Assembly: GCF_017848315.1 (NCBI RefSeq)
Contig: NZ_JAFKEC010000002.1
Coordinates: forward strand, 62,001-126,000
Direction of reading: 5' to 3'
DNA length: 64,000 nt
Source of the DNA: Pseudomonas palmensis
GTDB lineage: Bacteria; Pseudomonadota; Gammaproteobacteria; Pseudomonadales; Pseudomonadaceae
This document shows positions 39,047 through 48,298 of this stretch, piece by piece. A model generated the notes under the pieces. It did no database searches. It was not told the origin of the DNA and saw only the letters and a list, made by a program, of their open reading frames with translations. The translations under genes were made by a program, and so were the position numbers. Within the stretch, counting starts at the first letter, position 1; every line of letters begins with the position of its first letter.

Positions 39047-40417
39047 TCAGTTCTGGGCTTTGGACTCGGGCAGGAACCAGTTCAGCACCAGCGCACAGAT
39101 GCCACCGGTTGCCACGCCAGACTCCAGCACATTGCGCAGTGCCGATGGCATGTGCGCCAGGAATTCCGGCACCTGCGCCACGCCCAGGCCCAACGCCAGG
39201 GACACCGCGATGATCAGCAGGGCGCGACGGTCCAGGCTGATGCTGGCCAGAATATTGATACCCGAGGCCGCTACGGCACCGAACATCACCATCGCAGCGC
39301 CACCCAGCACCGGCTCCGGCACCGCCTGGATCACCCCGGCCACGCTTGGGAACAGCCCCAGAATCACCAGCATTGCGGCAATCCAGATACCGATATGGCG
39401 GCTGGCAATACCGGTCAGCTGGATCACGCCGTTGTTCTGCGCGAACACCGAGCTGGGGAAGGTGTTGAATACACCGGCCAGCAGCGAGTTGGCGCCGTTG
39501 ACCAGCACGCCGCCCTTGATGCGTTGCATCCACAGCGGGCCTTCGACCGGCTGGCGCGATACCTTGCTGGTGGCGGTAACGTCGCCGATGGCTTCCAGCG
39601 AAGTCACCAGGTAGATCACCAGCATCGGAATGAACAGCGCCCAGGAGAAACTCAGGCCGAAGTGCAATGGCACCGGCACCTGGAACACGGCGGCTTCATG
39701 CATGCCGGTAAAGTCCAGGCGGCCCAGGTAGCCGGCCAGTGCGTAGCCGACGGCCAGCGCGATCACGATCGCGCAACTGCGCATCCACACCACCGGGATG
39801 CGGTTGAGTACCACGATGATGGCCAGCACCACGCCGGACAGCAGCAGGTTTTCGCCGTTGGCGAAGGTGCCGTTGGCCATGGCGCCGAAACCGCCGCCCA
39901 TGCTGATCAGGCCCACCTTGATCAGCGTGAGGCCGATCATCAGCACTACTATGCCGGTGACCAGGGGGGTGATCAGGCGTTTCACGAACGGCAGAATGCG
40001 CGAAATGCCCATCTCAACGAACGAGCCGGCAATCACCACACCAAAGATCGCCGCCATTACGCCTTCTACGGGCGTACCTTGCTTGACCATCAGCGCGCCG
40101 CCGGCGATCAGCGGGCCAACGAAGTTGAAGCTGGTGCCTTGCACGATCAACAGCCCGGCGCCGAAGGGCCCGAAGCGTCGGCATTGCACGAAGGTGGCGA
40201 TCCCGGAGATCACCAGCGACATCGACACGATCAGGTTGGTATCGCGGGCCGATACGCCGAGTGCCTGGCAGATCAGCAGGCCGGGGGTAACGATAGGCAC
40301 GATGATCGCTAGCAGGTGCTGCAGGGCAGCGAGCAGGGCGATCAGCGGCCGGGGCCGGTCTTCCAGGCCTAGAACCAGTTCATTGGCCTGTTCGGGCGCT
40401 TGTTCGAGTGAGCTCAT
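39047..40417 (-). CDS. NCS2 family nucleobase:cation symporter (xanthine/urate type)
   Basis: Inner-membrane symporter of 456 residues with 12-14 hydrophobic segments. The NCS2/NAT signature FAQNNGVIQLTGIASR resembles E. coli XanQ/XanP closely, so xanthine or a related purine is more likely than uracil as substrate. QGTSFNFVGPLIAGG is another family motif. The ATG at 40415-40417 gives MSSLEQAPEQANELVLGLED. It is monocistronic with its own terminator. Exact substrate is inference. Confidence 0.85.
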   Translation of the reverse strand: MSSLEQAPEQANELVLGLEDRPRPLIALLAALQHLLAIIVPIVTPGLLICQALGVSARDTNLIVSMSLVISGIATFVQCRRFGPFGAGLLIVQGTSFNFVGPLIAGGALMVKQGTPVEGVMAAIFGVVIAGSFVEMGISRILPFVKRLITPLVTGIVVLMIGLTLIKVGLISMGGGFGAMANGTFANGENLLLSGVVLAIIVVLNRIPVVWMRSCAIVIALAVGYALAGYLGRLDFTGMHEAAVFQVPVPLHFGLSFSWALFIPMLVIYLVTSLEAIGDVTATSKVSRQPVEGPLWMQRIKGGVLVNGANSLLAGVFNTFPSSVFAQNNGVIQLTGIASRHIGIWIAAMLVILGLFPSVAGVIQAVPEPVLGGAAMVMFGAVAASGINILASISLDRRALLIIAVSLALGLGVAQVPEFLAHMPSALRNVLESGVATGGICALVLNWFLPESKAQN

Positions 40418-40583
40418 GGGTGTTGCTGCCCCGGGCAGAAAAAAGGAGCGCATTCTACGGCGCGCGCGGGGATTGGGGTAGCCCAGTTTGCCAGCATTAT
40501 CTGGCGCTACAGCCCGCGGGGCGTAGGGGTCGGCCTTGCCAGCGAACGAGCGCGAAGACAGCGCCTCTCAAACGCCACCCACA

Positions 40584-40609
40584 AAAAAGCCCGCCGAAGC
40601 GGGCTTTTT
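40584..40609. terminator. terminator at the 3' end of the Bax-inhibitor-1 gene
   Basis: Symmetric hairpin AAAAAGCCCGC / GCGGGCTTTTT with loop CGAA, a textbook bidirectional intrinsic terminator, 25 bases past the stop codon of the BI-1 family gene. Confidence 0.92.
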
Positions 40610-40634
40610 CAACACTCAACCAACCAAGCTCGGA

Positions 40635-41306
40635 TCAGTCGTCCCGACCCATCAGCCCGAACAGTTGCAGCAGGCTGACGAACAGGTTGTAGATCGATAC
40701 ATACAGGCTGATGGTCGCCATGATGTAGTTACGCTCACCACCGTGGATGATGGCGCTGGTCTGGAACAGGATGCACACCGACGAGAACAGCACGAAACCT
40801 GCGCTGATCGCCAGTTGCAGGCCGCTGATCTGGAAGAAGAAGCTTGCCAGCACAGCGCCCAGCAGCACGAAGAAGCCTGCGGTGATGAAGCCGCCCAGGA
40901 AGCTCATGTCCTTGCGGGTGATCAGCACGTAGGCCGACAGACCACCGAACACCAGTGCGGTCATGGCGAATGCCGAGCTGACCACTTCAGCGCCGCCGGC
41001 CATGCCCAGGTAGCGGTTGAGGATAGGGCCGAGCAGGAAGCCCATGAAACCGGTCAGCGCGAAGGTGGACACCAGGCCCCATACCGAATCACGCAGCTTG
41101 TTGGTGAGGAAGAACAGGCCGTAGAAGCCGATCAGCACCACGAAAATGTTCGGGTAGCCGACGCGCATCTGTTGGGCCACATAGGCCATGACACCACTGA
41201 AAGCGAGGGTGATGGCCAGCAGGCCATAGGTGTTGCGCAGGACGCGGCTGACCTCTTGCTGTTCGACCTGCAGGCCGTGGTTGACGGCGTAATCCTGTTC
41301 GCGCAT
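40635..41306 (-). CDS. Bax inhibitor-1/YccA family membrane protein
   Basis: Seven-helix membrane protein of 223 residues. In E. coli, YccA is an FtsH substrate and modulator, also encoded next to tusE. Hydrophobic helices run through most of the sequence; the C-terminal aspartates of the family (close to GRDD) are present. It is the last core gene before the island; its upstream region faces the tRNA-Ser promoter. Confidence 0.9.
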   Translation of the reverse strand: MREQDYAVNHGLQVEQQEVSRVLRNTYGLLAITLAFSGVMAYVAQQMRVGYPNIFVVLIGFYGLFFLTNKLRDSVWGLVSTFALTGFMGFLLGPILNRYLGMAGGAEVVSSAFAMTALVFGGLSAYVLITRKDMSFLGGFITAGFFVLLGAVLASFFFQISGLQLAISAGFVLFSSVCILFQTSAIIHGGERNYIMATISLYVSIYNLFVSLLQLFGLMGRDD

Positions 41307-41383
41307 GGCGACACTCCTGTGGGTTTGAAACGTTCAGATGCAAAGATCATAACAGAGGCGCGCAGACCAGCCACCTAGAGAGT

Positions 41384-41411
41384 TTGACAGCTTGTTTCAT
41401 TTCGGTATTAT
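41384..41411 (+). promoter_or_regulatory. sigma-70 promoter of the host tRNA-Ser
   Basis: TTGACA at 41384-41389 and TATTAT at 41406-41411, spaced 16 bases, ending 16 bases before the tRNA start. After the integration this promoter reads through the broken tRNA and can also drive the complete tRNA-Ser at 41560, since no terminator lies between them. Confidence 0.8.
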
Positions 41412-41427
41412 GGCGCCCGCAATACGA

Positions 41428-41495
41428 GGAAGCGTGGCCGAGTGGTTTAAGGCAACGGTCTTGAAAACCGTCGATGGGCAACTATCCTAGAGTTC
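41428..41495 (+). pseudogene. broken host tRNA-Ser(UGA), 5' part only
   Basis: The acceptor 5' strand (GGAAGCG), D arm, anticodon stem-loop with TGA at 41462-41464, long variable arm and the first half of the T arm (TAGAGTTC) are intact. After base 41495 the sequence no longer fits: the T stem cannot close properly and no complementary acceptor strand or GCCA end follows. The gene has therefore lost its 3' third, at the T loop, a classic integration position. Confidence 0.88.
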
Positions 41496-41559
41496 TTATC
41501 TAAAGCCCCTTCTAGTTGCATCTTATAGTGCTGTTGTCCAGTGGCGCTACGAACACCCC

Positions 41560-41649
41560 GGGAAATTGGCAGAGTGGTTGAATGCACCGGTCTTGAAAAC
41601 CGGCGAACGTGAGAGCGTTCCCAGGGTTCGAATCCCTGGTTTCCCGCCA
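41560..41649 (+). tRNA. tRNA-Ser(UGA), complete, element-borne
   Basis: Folds as a full class II tRNA: acceptor GGGAAAT with GTTTCCC, D stem GCA/TGC, anticodon TGA at 41594-41596, long variable arm (GAACG/CGTTC), T arm CAGGG-TTCGAAT-CCCTG, discriminator G and encoded CCA. It differs clearly from the host copy in acceptor stem, variable arm and T stem, so it is not a duplication of it. It probably supplies serine UCA decoding lost by the integration. Confidence 0.95.
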
Positions 41650-41663
41650 AACATCAATGAATT

Positions 41664-41695
41664 AAGGGCCTAGAGCAATCTAGGCCCTTTTTTTT
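41664..41695 (+). terminator. intrinsic terminator after tRNA-Ser
   Basis: Perfect 11-base-pair stem AAGGGCCTAGA / TCTAGGCCCTT with loop GCAA and a run of eight T residues, 15 bases after the tRNA. It isolates the tRNA from the recombinase genes. Confidence 0.95.
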
Positions 41696-41867
41696 CGTCT
41701 CGATTTTCTTAACCCCAACCTCACCAGGCCGACAAGAAAACTAAAACGTGCAACGTTTTGGTTGCGTGTTGTTGCGTCTTGTTGCAGTATCGCCACCCGT
41801 TGCAACTGGTAGTTGCGCCTTAGGGGTTTGCCCATTCCAGCAAACCTACATCCGAGACGGGGGCTTA

Positions 41868-43295
41868 ATGGCTGCAGTGGTAGATGTGTCGATCAGCATC
41901 ATGGAAACGTTTCGCGCCGGAAGGCCAACGTACCGCATGCTTTCTGCTGACGTGGTGACCAGCGAGTTCTTTGACACCTGGATCTTCGAGCTCTCGAAGC
42001 GTCAGGCCTGGAACACAGTGAAAGCCTATGGCCCAGCAGTGCTGCTGTTCATCCAATACATCCAGGTGGTTGCCGATCTGAATGGGGGCCTCACGCCTTT
42101 GCTTCTGACTGAAGCAATCGAGGGGTACGAGAATTTCCTGGCTTATGGCTCGGGCAGCAGTGTCGAGCTGAGCCGATCCGTCGCGAGGATTTTGGGTGAC
42201 CGGAAAATGGGGGGTAGCTCGATCCGGAAGCACCTTACTGCCGTCAATAACTTCATCGATGCGAGTGAGACTTTCAGAAAGGCAATCCTTCAGCTCCAGG
42301 AGACCGGCTACGTAGGCAAAGATCTCGTTTCAGCGCTGCCGGCAATCACCTCTCAGTACGTAGCTGCACCTACGAAGATCAGCATTGCAATTGGCAACAG
42401 TAGCTGGTTGGCAGGATGCATAGCGGGTGGGGCAAAACGGATACGACAGGTGGGGCTGGTCGCCACCTCCAAGCCGTCAACCATGGCACATACTGATAGC
42501 TATGGTGGCGATGAAAAAGTCTTTCCGATTGACCTGTGTGTGAAGCTTATCGAGAGCGCGACGTGCCTCAGGGACAAGACGCTATGGTCACTGCTAGCGG
42601 CCTGCGGTTGCCGTATCTCAGAAGCGCTGACGATGTTTACGTCTGATGTATGTATCTATCCTGGGAAGCCATTTGACAACTACGTTCAGATCATCGATCC
42701 GAACACTCGAATCAAAGAGCTGTCCCGCTTCATGACAGATGTGGCTATCAGCAAGCTGAGCCACAAAGGGCGTTTGCACCCCGAAACCTTCTTGATAGAG
42801 CCGTTCGCTTCTCATTTTTGGGTGAATCTGGATCTTTACATCGCCGAGCAGCGTGCTCTGGAAATGAAGCGCCACAGGCCTGTGTCGCATCATTTTCTGT
42901 TTAGGAACCTCATCAACGGAGAGGGCATGCCATCCTCCTATCAAGCCGTATGGGAGCGCTTCAACGCAGCCGCTAAAGCGTTGACGGGCGAGAGCTATGG
43001 GTTTCATGCTCTTCGCCATATGTATGCGTACTACTTGCACAATCACTGCCCAAATCCTTTCAAACCTGGTGCCTTTGGCTTCGAGCTTGGCGTTGTCCAG
43101 AAATTACTTGGGCACTCCTCCGCTACTGCAGTCCAGCGATATGCGCGCAAAGATAGCCACATGCTTCGAGCGTCCATGGCTGCGATGAACCTTATGAGAA
43201 TGCGAGATGGTACCTTCAATGTAGCTAAGGTACAGATTGAGCATTTGAGGCAGCAAATTGCTCATCTTGAAAAATTTGTAACCAGCGAAGCCTGA
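41868..43295 (+). CDS. gmtY: tyrosine-type recombinase, GmtY-like
   Basis: Site-specific recombinase of 475 residues, first gene of the mobile trio. The catalytic pattern of tyrosine recombinases is complete: R249 in GCRISEAL, H380 and R383 in FHALRHMYAYYL, H416 in LLGHSSATAVQRY and nucleophile Y425. The N-terminal half holds the SAM-like core-binding domain (residues about 30-160). The ATG at 41868-41870 follows GAGACGGGGG; an earlier in-frame start would lie in the region just after the tRNA terminator and has no RBS. Name rests on context and architecture, not on a search. Confidence 0.8.
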   Translation: MAAVVDVSISIMETFRAGRPTYRMLSADVVTSEFFDTWIFELSKRQAWNTVKAYGPAVLLFIQYIQVVADLNGGLTPLLLTEAIEGYENFLAYGSGSSVELSRSVARILGDRKMGGSSIRKHLTAVNNFIDASETFRKAILQLQETGYVGKDLVSALPAITSQYVAAPTKISIAIGNSSWLAGCIAGGAKRIRQVGLVATSKPSTMAHTDSYGGDEKVFPIDLCVKLIESATCLRDKTLWSLLAACGCRISEALTMFTSDVCIYPGKPFDNYVQIIDPNTRIKELSRFMTDVAISKLSHKGRLHPETFLIEPFASHFWVNLDLYIAEQRALEMKRHRPVSHHFLFRNLINGEGMPSSYQAVWERFNAAAKALTGESYGFHALRHMYAYYLHNHCPNPFKPGAFGFELGVVQKLLGHSSATAVQRYARKDSHMLRASMAAMNLMRMRDGTFNVAKVQIEHLRQQIAHLEKFVTSEA

Positions 43296-43444
43296 TCTAC
43301 CTTTTGGTGCTATTTGGCCCCTGTAAATAACGTCTAGTCAAAAAACGCGCGGAGTATCCGGGCGCACTTAATTAGAAAGTGCGTCCTGTGGGCTTCTCTT
43401 GTCCAAAATTCGCTATTTCGTTCTGCTTAAAGAGTAAAGATGGT

Positions 43445-46400
43445 ATGAAGATTTTATACAAAAACTCCATGATGTGGTTGATTCCTGGTTCGGAGATCGC
43501 CTCTGCGATTCAAGGCGCTTGCAAAGAGGTCAGAGCTTTCTATCAGGAGCACTCTTCAGGGGTAACTCCCGATGCAACTTATCAGGTTGATAGTTATTTT
43601 CAGGGGGCGATGATTAACTTCTCGTTGTGGGAGAAAAGTCATTATCGTGCGCTGGTGAATTGCTGCACTGATGATCCTGATGCGAAATTCGCGGATGTTC
43701 ATCCCCAGCTGACTTCGTGCACTCCACGGCAAGAACAGGCCCTCGCAAATTTCTTCAAGCTAGTCTTTATTCTCATGTGGTCGAGGAGGCAGGTCATCCT
43801 GCCTCTTTCGATGAGGGCCGTAAGCCATCTGGATAGCGTCCTTGAAAAAGTGATCGCATTGGGTGGAGCGCCTGCGCTCCAACAGATACGAAAGAATATG
43901 AATCATGACAAGTTATACGCCAGCAAGCACGATCGTCATTTTGACAAGAGCGCTTATACACGTTGGACTAAGCTGTTGCTAAGTGGTCAGGTTTACTGTT
44001 CGGATGATTTGACTCGGGAGTACTGTGTTGCGGTTTATAAAGATAGTATTGGGCGAAAAAAGCCTCTTGGACAATACCGTGTGTTGCAGTTCCTGTATTT
44101 TTTGGCCGGGGATAACGTTGCAGCTCGGGGAATGGTAGAAGAGGTAGTCGCGGAAGTCAGGAGGGAAATCGACGACGTCAATAGAATTGCTCGGGAAAAT
44201 AGAAAGAAACCTGCAAAAAAGACGGCTGCAGACATCGCGTTTGACGAGGGCGTCGAGTATGGGAATGGCGTTAAGCCCGTAGATCTTGATGCTCTTTTCA
44301 CTCGTTGCGTCAAGTCGTACATGCTTAAACCTGTATTTGATATGCAAGAGGGTGGTGCGAAGTTTTATGCTAGGTTGCCTGAGAAGGTCAGGGTCTTCTG
44401 TGCTGGAGTGGATGCCACCTTCCGATCATTTGTAAAATCGAAGCGGTTGCAAAGCGAAAAAACTCAGATTTTTCTGCTGAATTTGCAGTTGGCATACTTG
44501 TCGACTTATCTGCCTAATTTCTTCCTGGCTCGCGATGGAGATCTGCGAGATTACCCGGCTTCTTTCAATGATTACGATTGCGTGTTGTATTTTACTCGTG
44601 AGGCTAACTTTGTAGATGGGGTTCTTGTGTATGAGAAAGAACCTCCCATGACATTTCTGAAATTTCTTGAGTGCTACGCTAGGTTTAACGATTGGGGGAA
44701 TGAGTCGTGGTATTCGCGCGTCCTTTGTGCAGACGAGTTTTGTGATTGGGTGCAAGAGCACCGGTTCACCATCCCAAATGCTGATCGTTTTACGAACAAT
44801 TTTTCGTCAGCCTGCTATCCACCGGTGAGGCGGCGGAGCGGTACAGTCAAACGGCCAATTCCCCGAGCGTACTTTGGTGCCTTTGTGAGTATGCTTTATT
44901 CCATGGAATACTTGGTTATGCATCTGAATATGATGGCTGACGGTCAAATGCCAGGGGTCATTCAGGGGGCGTTGTATCAACCTAGCCTAGCCGAACTGCA
45001 AGAATCTTCTGAATGGGAGTCGATGTGGGGTAGGGGGGAGGCTCGGGTCACGGTTATTGATCAGAGTAAATTGAACTATTGTCCTATCTTCTACTGCGAT
45101 GGAAAAATCCATAAGTTTGAATTTCTTCCCCGTTTCTATCGTACGATCGATTATGAGATTGGGGGCGAAGTTGTGCCTAGGATCGTGCCTAATCACGTTC
45201 GCCTGACGCAGCTTATGTGTGAGACTGGCCTTCGTCAGAAGCATCTCATCTGGCTTGATAAAGATCGATACGATTGCATGCTGGATCGCAGTAGTGGTAG
45301 CCAGCTGTCGCCGCTGTTTGTTAGTAGTGATAAGTCGCATGGCGAATGGACTGCGATTGTTGCTCGTCCGGTGATGGCCATCCTTGATAGGCAAAGGAAA
45401 TGGTACGGACAGTGCAGTGCGCAAAACTACAGCGAGCCTTTATGGTACGGAAATAAGGAGAGCTCTAAATTTGGCAAATTCAAGCCATTGTTCAGAATGC
45501 CACTGGAAGGGCAAAATAGTTGGGCGAGCTATAGATATTATCCTGTGATGCTGTCGATTTTGCAGTGCTTTATCCATAATCAACTCAAAGATCTGAAAGT
45601 CCCTGACCTGGTCTTCGTAAGAAGGAGAAATGGTGGGGGTGAGATCCCTATTGTTTACACCGACGAGTTCTTTGCGGGGATCACTGTTGATTCTATGGTC
45701 AGTGATTATACGCCTCACGGGCTGCGCGCTGGCTTCGTCTCGGAAGCAGTCAGGTTCCTCCCTGCATGGGTTGTCGGTCAATATATGACAGGTCAGTCCG
45801 AACCGCATGTGTGGTATTACTCTGTATTTGAAGAGGATGACCTTCCGAATCATCAGAAACTACTAGCGAATTATTTGCTGAAAAACACAGAGAAACTCAA
45901 CGATGCAGAGGCTCCGGAGCTGGCTGCTGCGGTCATCAAGCTCAATGCACGATTAGCTGCTGACATCAAAACTGATCCGGCTCAAGCTATTAAAATGCAT
46001 GGGCTGATCAGCTTGATTGGAGTGAAGGAAGATCAAAGCGGAATTGAGATTCTAAGGGCTCGTAAGGATACGGTATTTGCCTTCAACCCAACCCACATCT
46101 GTCCATTCAACAATCGGTGCCCCAAAGAGATTCTGGAGCTGCTGGGGGCTGGCAGGCCCTGTGATATGTGTCATTACGCCATTCGCGGAGTTTGTCACCT
46201 ACCGACGATCAGTGCCGAAAAGGACAAATGCAAGGAGTTAATGGTAGAGGTGCTTCGCAAGCTGAAACATTATCGGAATCTGAAACGCACCGCAGCTGAT
46301 CGGCAGGTGATCGAGACGCTGAGTGAGGATCACGATAGATATGCTCGTGAGGTCTTTGCGTACGAGGCTATCGAGCAGCAGCTGTACCAAATGGCACTCA

Positions 46401-46825
46401 ATGGGCAGGCGGATAAGCTGTTCGTGCCCAAGAAGGATGATCTGTTGATCCACTTCAAGCGGGTGGAGCTCACCGAGGGGGAGCATTTGGTTAAGCGGCT
46501 CATCGACGTCCAGAATTTTCCGGACGCATCTAGCGCCGATCTGGACACTAAATTCGCCTATCTTCGAGCAATGTTGCTGATGAAGCAGGGGGATCTAGAT
46601 AGCGTCCTCAATATCAGTGAGCATCCACCAGGCGTGGCGTTAGCTTCGCAAATTGGCAGTATGGTAAATTCACAGGCACTAGACGTTATGGACGTCTTCA
46701 AGATCAGTCAGGCGGCAGCCAAACCGCCAGTGCCCGTGAAACCCGATTTGCTAATAACCAATAGGATCGGGCACAGCCAAGTGGAGAAACACGATGCTGA
46801 ACCCGAAAAAGGACACGTTCGATGA
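43445..46825 (+). CDS. gmtZ: large recombinase-like protein, GmtZ (VPA1269 family)-like
   Basis: Protein of 1126 residues, second gene of the trio. Although much larger than usual integrases, the middle part shows a tyrosine-recombinase catalytic set: R597 (ETGLRQKHL), a lysine in SSDKSHGEW, H758 and R761 (PHGLRAGF), H788 and tyrosines Y791/Y792 (GQSEPHVWYYSV). Further on (about 885-917) is a cysteine-rich cluster (CPFNNRCPK...CDMCHYAIRGVC) that looks like a zinc site. The start could be a GTG at 43379; the ATG at 43445 is chosen. Codon use is AT-rich. Its 3' end overlaps gmtX by 32 bases. Confidence 0.75.
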   Translation: MKILYKNSMMWLIPGSEIASAIQGACKEVRAFYQEHSSGVTPDATYQVDSYFQGAMINFSLWEKSHYRALVNCCTDDPDAKFADVHPQLTSCTPRQEQALANFFKLVFILMWSRRQVILPLSMRAVSHLDSVLEKVIALGGAPALQQIRKNMNHDKLYASKHDRHFDKSAYTRWTKLLLSGQVYCSDDLTREYCVAVYKDSIGRKKPLGQYRVLQFLYFLAGDNVAARGMVEEVVAEVRREIDDVNRIARENRKKPAKKTAADIAFDEGVEYGNGVKPVDLDALFTRCVKSYMLKPVFDMQEGGAKFYARLPEKVRVFCAGVDATFRSFVKSKRLQSEKTQIFLLNLQLAYLSTYLPNFFLARDGDLRDYPASFNDYDCVLYFTREANFVDGVLVYEKEPPMTFLKFLECYARFNDWGNESWYSRVLCADEFCDWVQEHRFTIPNADRFTNNFSSACYPPVRRRSGTVKRPIPRAYFGAFVSMLYSMEYLVMHLNMMADGQMPGVIQGALYQPSLAELQESSEWESMWGRGEARVTVIDQSKLNYCPIFYCDGKIHKFEFLPRFYRTIDYEIGGEVVPRIVPNHVRLTQLMCETGLRQKHLIWLDKDRYDCMLDRSSGSQLSPLFVSSDKSHGEWTAIVARPVMAILDRQRKWYGQCSAQNYSEPLWYGNKESSKFGKFKPLFRMPLEGQNSWASYRYYPVMLSILQCFIHNQLKDLKVPDLVFVRRRNGGGEIPIVYTDEFFAGITVDSMVSDYTPHGLRAGFVSEAVRFLPAWVVGQYMTGQSEPHVWYYSVFEEDDLPNHQKLLANYLLKNTEKLNDAEAPELAAAVIKLNARLAADIKTDPAQAIKMHGLISLIGVKEDQSGIEILRARKDTVFAFNPTHICPFNNRCPKEILELLGAGRPCDMCHYAIRGVCHLPTISAEKDKCKELMVEVLRKLKHYRNLKRTAADRQVIETLSEDHDRYAREVFAYEAIEQQLYQMALNGQADKLFVPKKDDLLIHFKRVELTEGEHLVKRLIDVQNFPDASSADLDTKFAYLRAMLLMKQGDLDSVLNISEHPPGVALASQIGSMVNSQALDVMDVFKISQAAAKPPVPVKPDLLITNRIGHSQVEKHDAEPEKGHVR

Positions 46826-47450
46826 GTATAGGGAAAATCATAGACAACAGCGTATAGAGTTTATTAGAAAGGCACTGATTGTTCTTTCTAATGCTAAGTA
46901 TAATAATGTTACCAGGTTAGCCAAGGATGTGGCTAAGCTGGTAACGGAGTTTGAGTTAAAAGCGTTCTTCGCTCAGACGGGTTCAGAGCGTGAGGAGCTT
47001 TGTAAGCCTGTGAGCCACGTTACGCTGCTCAGGAATACAAGTTACCGTAAGCTACTTGAAGACTTCCTGGGGGCGGAGGCTTCCGTGGAGGCAGTTTCAG
47101 GTAGTGTCATAACCGATATAGAAGCTTTGAGGATACGCAATGCGAGCCTTGAGTCGCAGAATTTATTGCTTAAAGAAAAGATTAGAAGCATTGATTTAGT
47201 GGCTTTGCCAACGCAGGGAAAGATAGATCAAGCTGTGGTGGATGAGTCTGAGACTTTAAGGCGTGCGTTGGTTACATTCTTAAAGATGATTGATGGCATG
47301 GTAGAACAAGCGGCAGATATATATAAAACAGTTCTAGAAGGGGAGGAGTCCGAAAACTTCCCAGAGCCAGGATTTTATGGGCCTTGGGCTAAAATATCGA
47401 CATTGGATGAGCTTAGAGAGCTAGATAGAATTAGGAAGCGATTGAGTTAA
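46794..47450 (+). CDS. gmtX: small trio protein, GmtX-like
   Basis: Third gene of the trio, 218 residues, no enzyme motif. The N-terminus is basic and helical (KKDTFDEYRENHRQQRIEFI), and residues about 107-130 predict a short coiled coil (IEALRIRNASLESQNLLLKE). Its start lies 32 bases inside the end of gmtZ in another frame, so translation is probably coupled. Similar small helical third partners occur in other recombinase trios (for example TnpC of Tn554). Named by position and size. Confidence 0.7.
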   Translation: MLNPKKDTFDEYRENHRQQRIEFIRKALIVLSNAKYNNVTRLAKDVAKLVTEFELKAFFAQTGSEREELCKPVSHVTLLRNTSYRKLLEDFLGAEASVEAVSGSVITDIEALRIRNASLESQNLLLKEKIRSIDLVALPTQGKIDQAVVDESETLRRALVTFLKMIDGMVEQAADIYKTVLEGEESENFPEPGFYGPWAKISTLDELRELDRIRKRLS

Positions 47451-48298
47451 AGAGCATCCAAATTTTTCCCTTTTTTGATTTTGTTCGGAATTTTCCGGGT
47501 TTTAGTGTGTCCGCAATAAATCAATGGAGTCAAAGTCAGTTTCCGTTGCTTTATATTTTGTGCTATTAGATATCAAGTGGTTTTCAGAAGATTTAGATGG
47601 CGTGGGTGACGGGGCTGCGTAGGTGGAGTGTTTGACTTAATAACGTCGCTCCGCTGGATGGTCGCCTTGCCGGTGGTTCTACTGAGCTACATAGTCATTC
47701 ATAAATAGCGCATTGTTAGAGCGAATTAGGCGTTCGAGGTTAGTCCTTGGTTAAAGCATGATCACTTCACTCACTATCTAATTCTTCATGCTATCCGTCG
47801 ATTTTCCCAAGCCTTGGCTCGCTTGCTAGATGTCATTGGTGTCAATGATATTTATTAATACTTTCTCTAACTAATTTCTGTTGAGATGCAACATTCTCTA
47901 ATAGCTCACTCGTTCATCCATTCCGGATCATGTGAATTAGCAGAGTTTCGTCCATTGAGAAACCCAACGCAGAAACTTGTAGCGTTTGGGTACAAATGTA
48001 CTCTTTATGGAGGAGCCAGGCGGTTGTGAGGATTTCTGGCAGCAAAAGCTGATCGGCGTGGCGACTGTGGGATGGCCTTACGCTGCTTAAGTTGGCTAAT
48101 GCACCCACAGCGCTGTTGTACTGGCTGCTGGCCATTCTTTCCGGATATGCTCCGGCCACAGCATTACATCCTAGCCCTCCGCGAAAGTGGCCATCGGCCC
48201 TGCAGGCTGCAATTGATGCTTAATTGTCGCCTGGGCGCATGCCGAGGCGGGTGGTTCCTCTTCCTGCTCAGGAGGGGGGCAGATTCCATGGAGATGGC
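47451..48298. other. AT-rich gene-free spacer between recombination module and cargo
   Basis: About 850 bases with no supported reading frame. The left half is AT-rich; the right half (48060-48290) becomes GC-rich. Short frames on both strands lack RBS and coding character. The promoter for the following two-gene cargo module should lie here. I see no repeat or palindrome strong enough to list. Confidence 0.5.

Larger units (their letters stand above)
41496..47450 (+). mobile_element. Gamma-Mobile-Trio-like integrative element, left end and recombination module
   Basis: Left junction is at the broken T loop of tRNA-Ser (41495/41496). The module contains a complete tRNA-Ser, then a tyrosine recombinase, a 1126-residue recombinase-like protein and a 218-residue protein in the order and size range of GmtY-GmtZ-GmtX. 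GC content falls well below that of the core genes, mainly in the second and third genes. Cargo continues beyond 47450; the right junction cannot be placed from the sequence because no repeat of the left junction is visible. Only the recombination module is delimited here. Confidence 0.75.

Noticed and set aside
41868..47450. Reading the three genes as a RIT (recombinase in trio) or Tn554-type element
   Set aside because: RIT elements have three recombinases of ordinary size and Tn554 has a smaller TnpB. The 1126-residue second protein and the small helical third protein fit GMT better.
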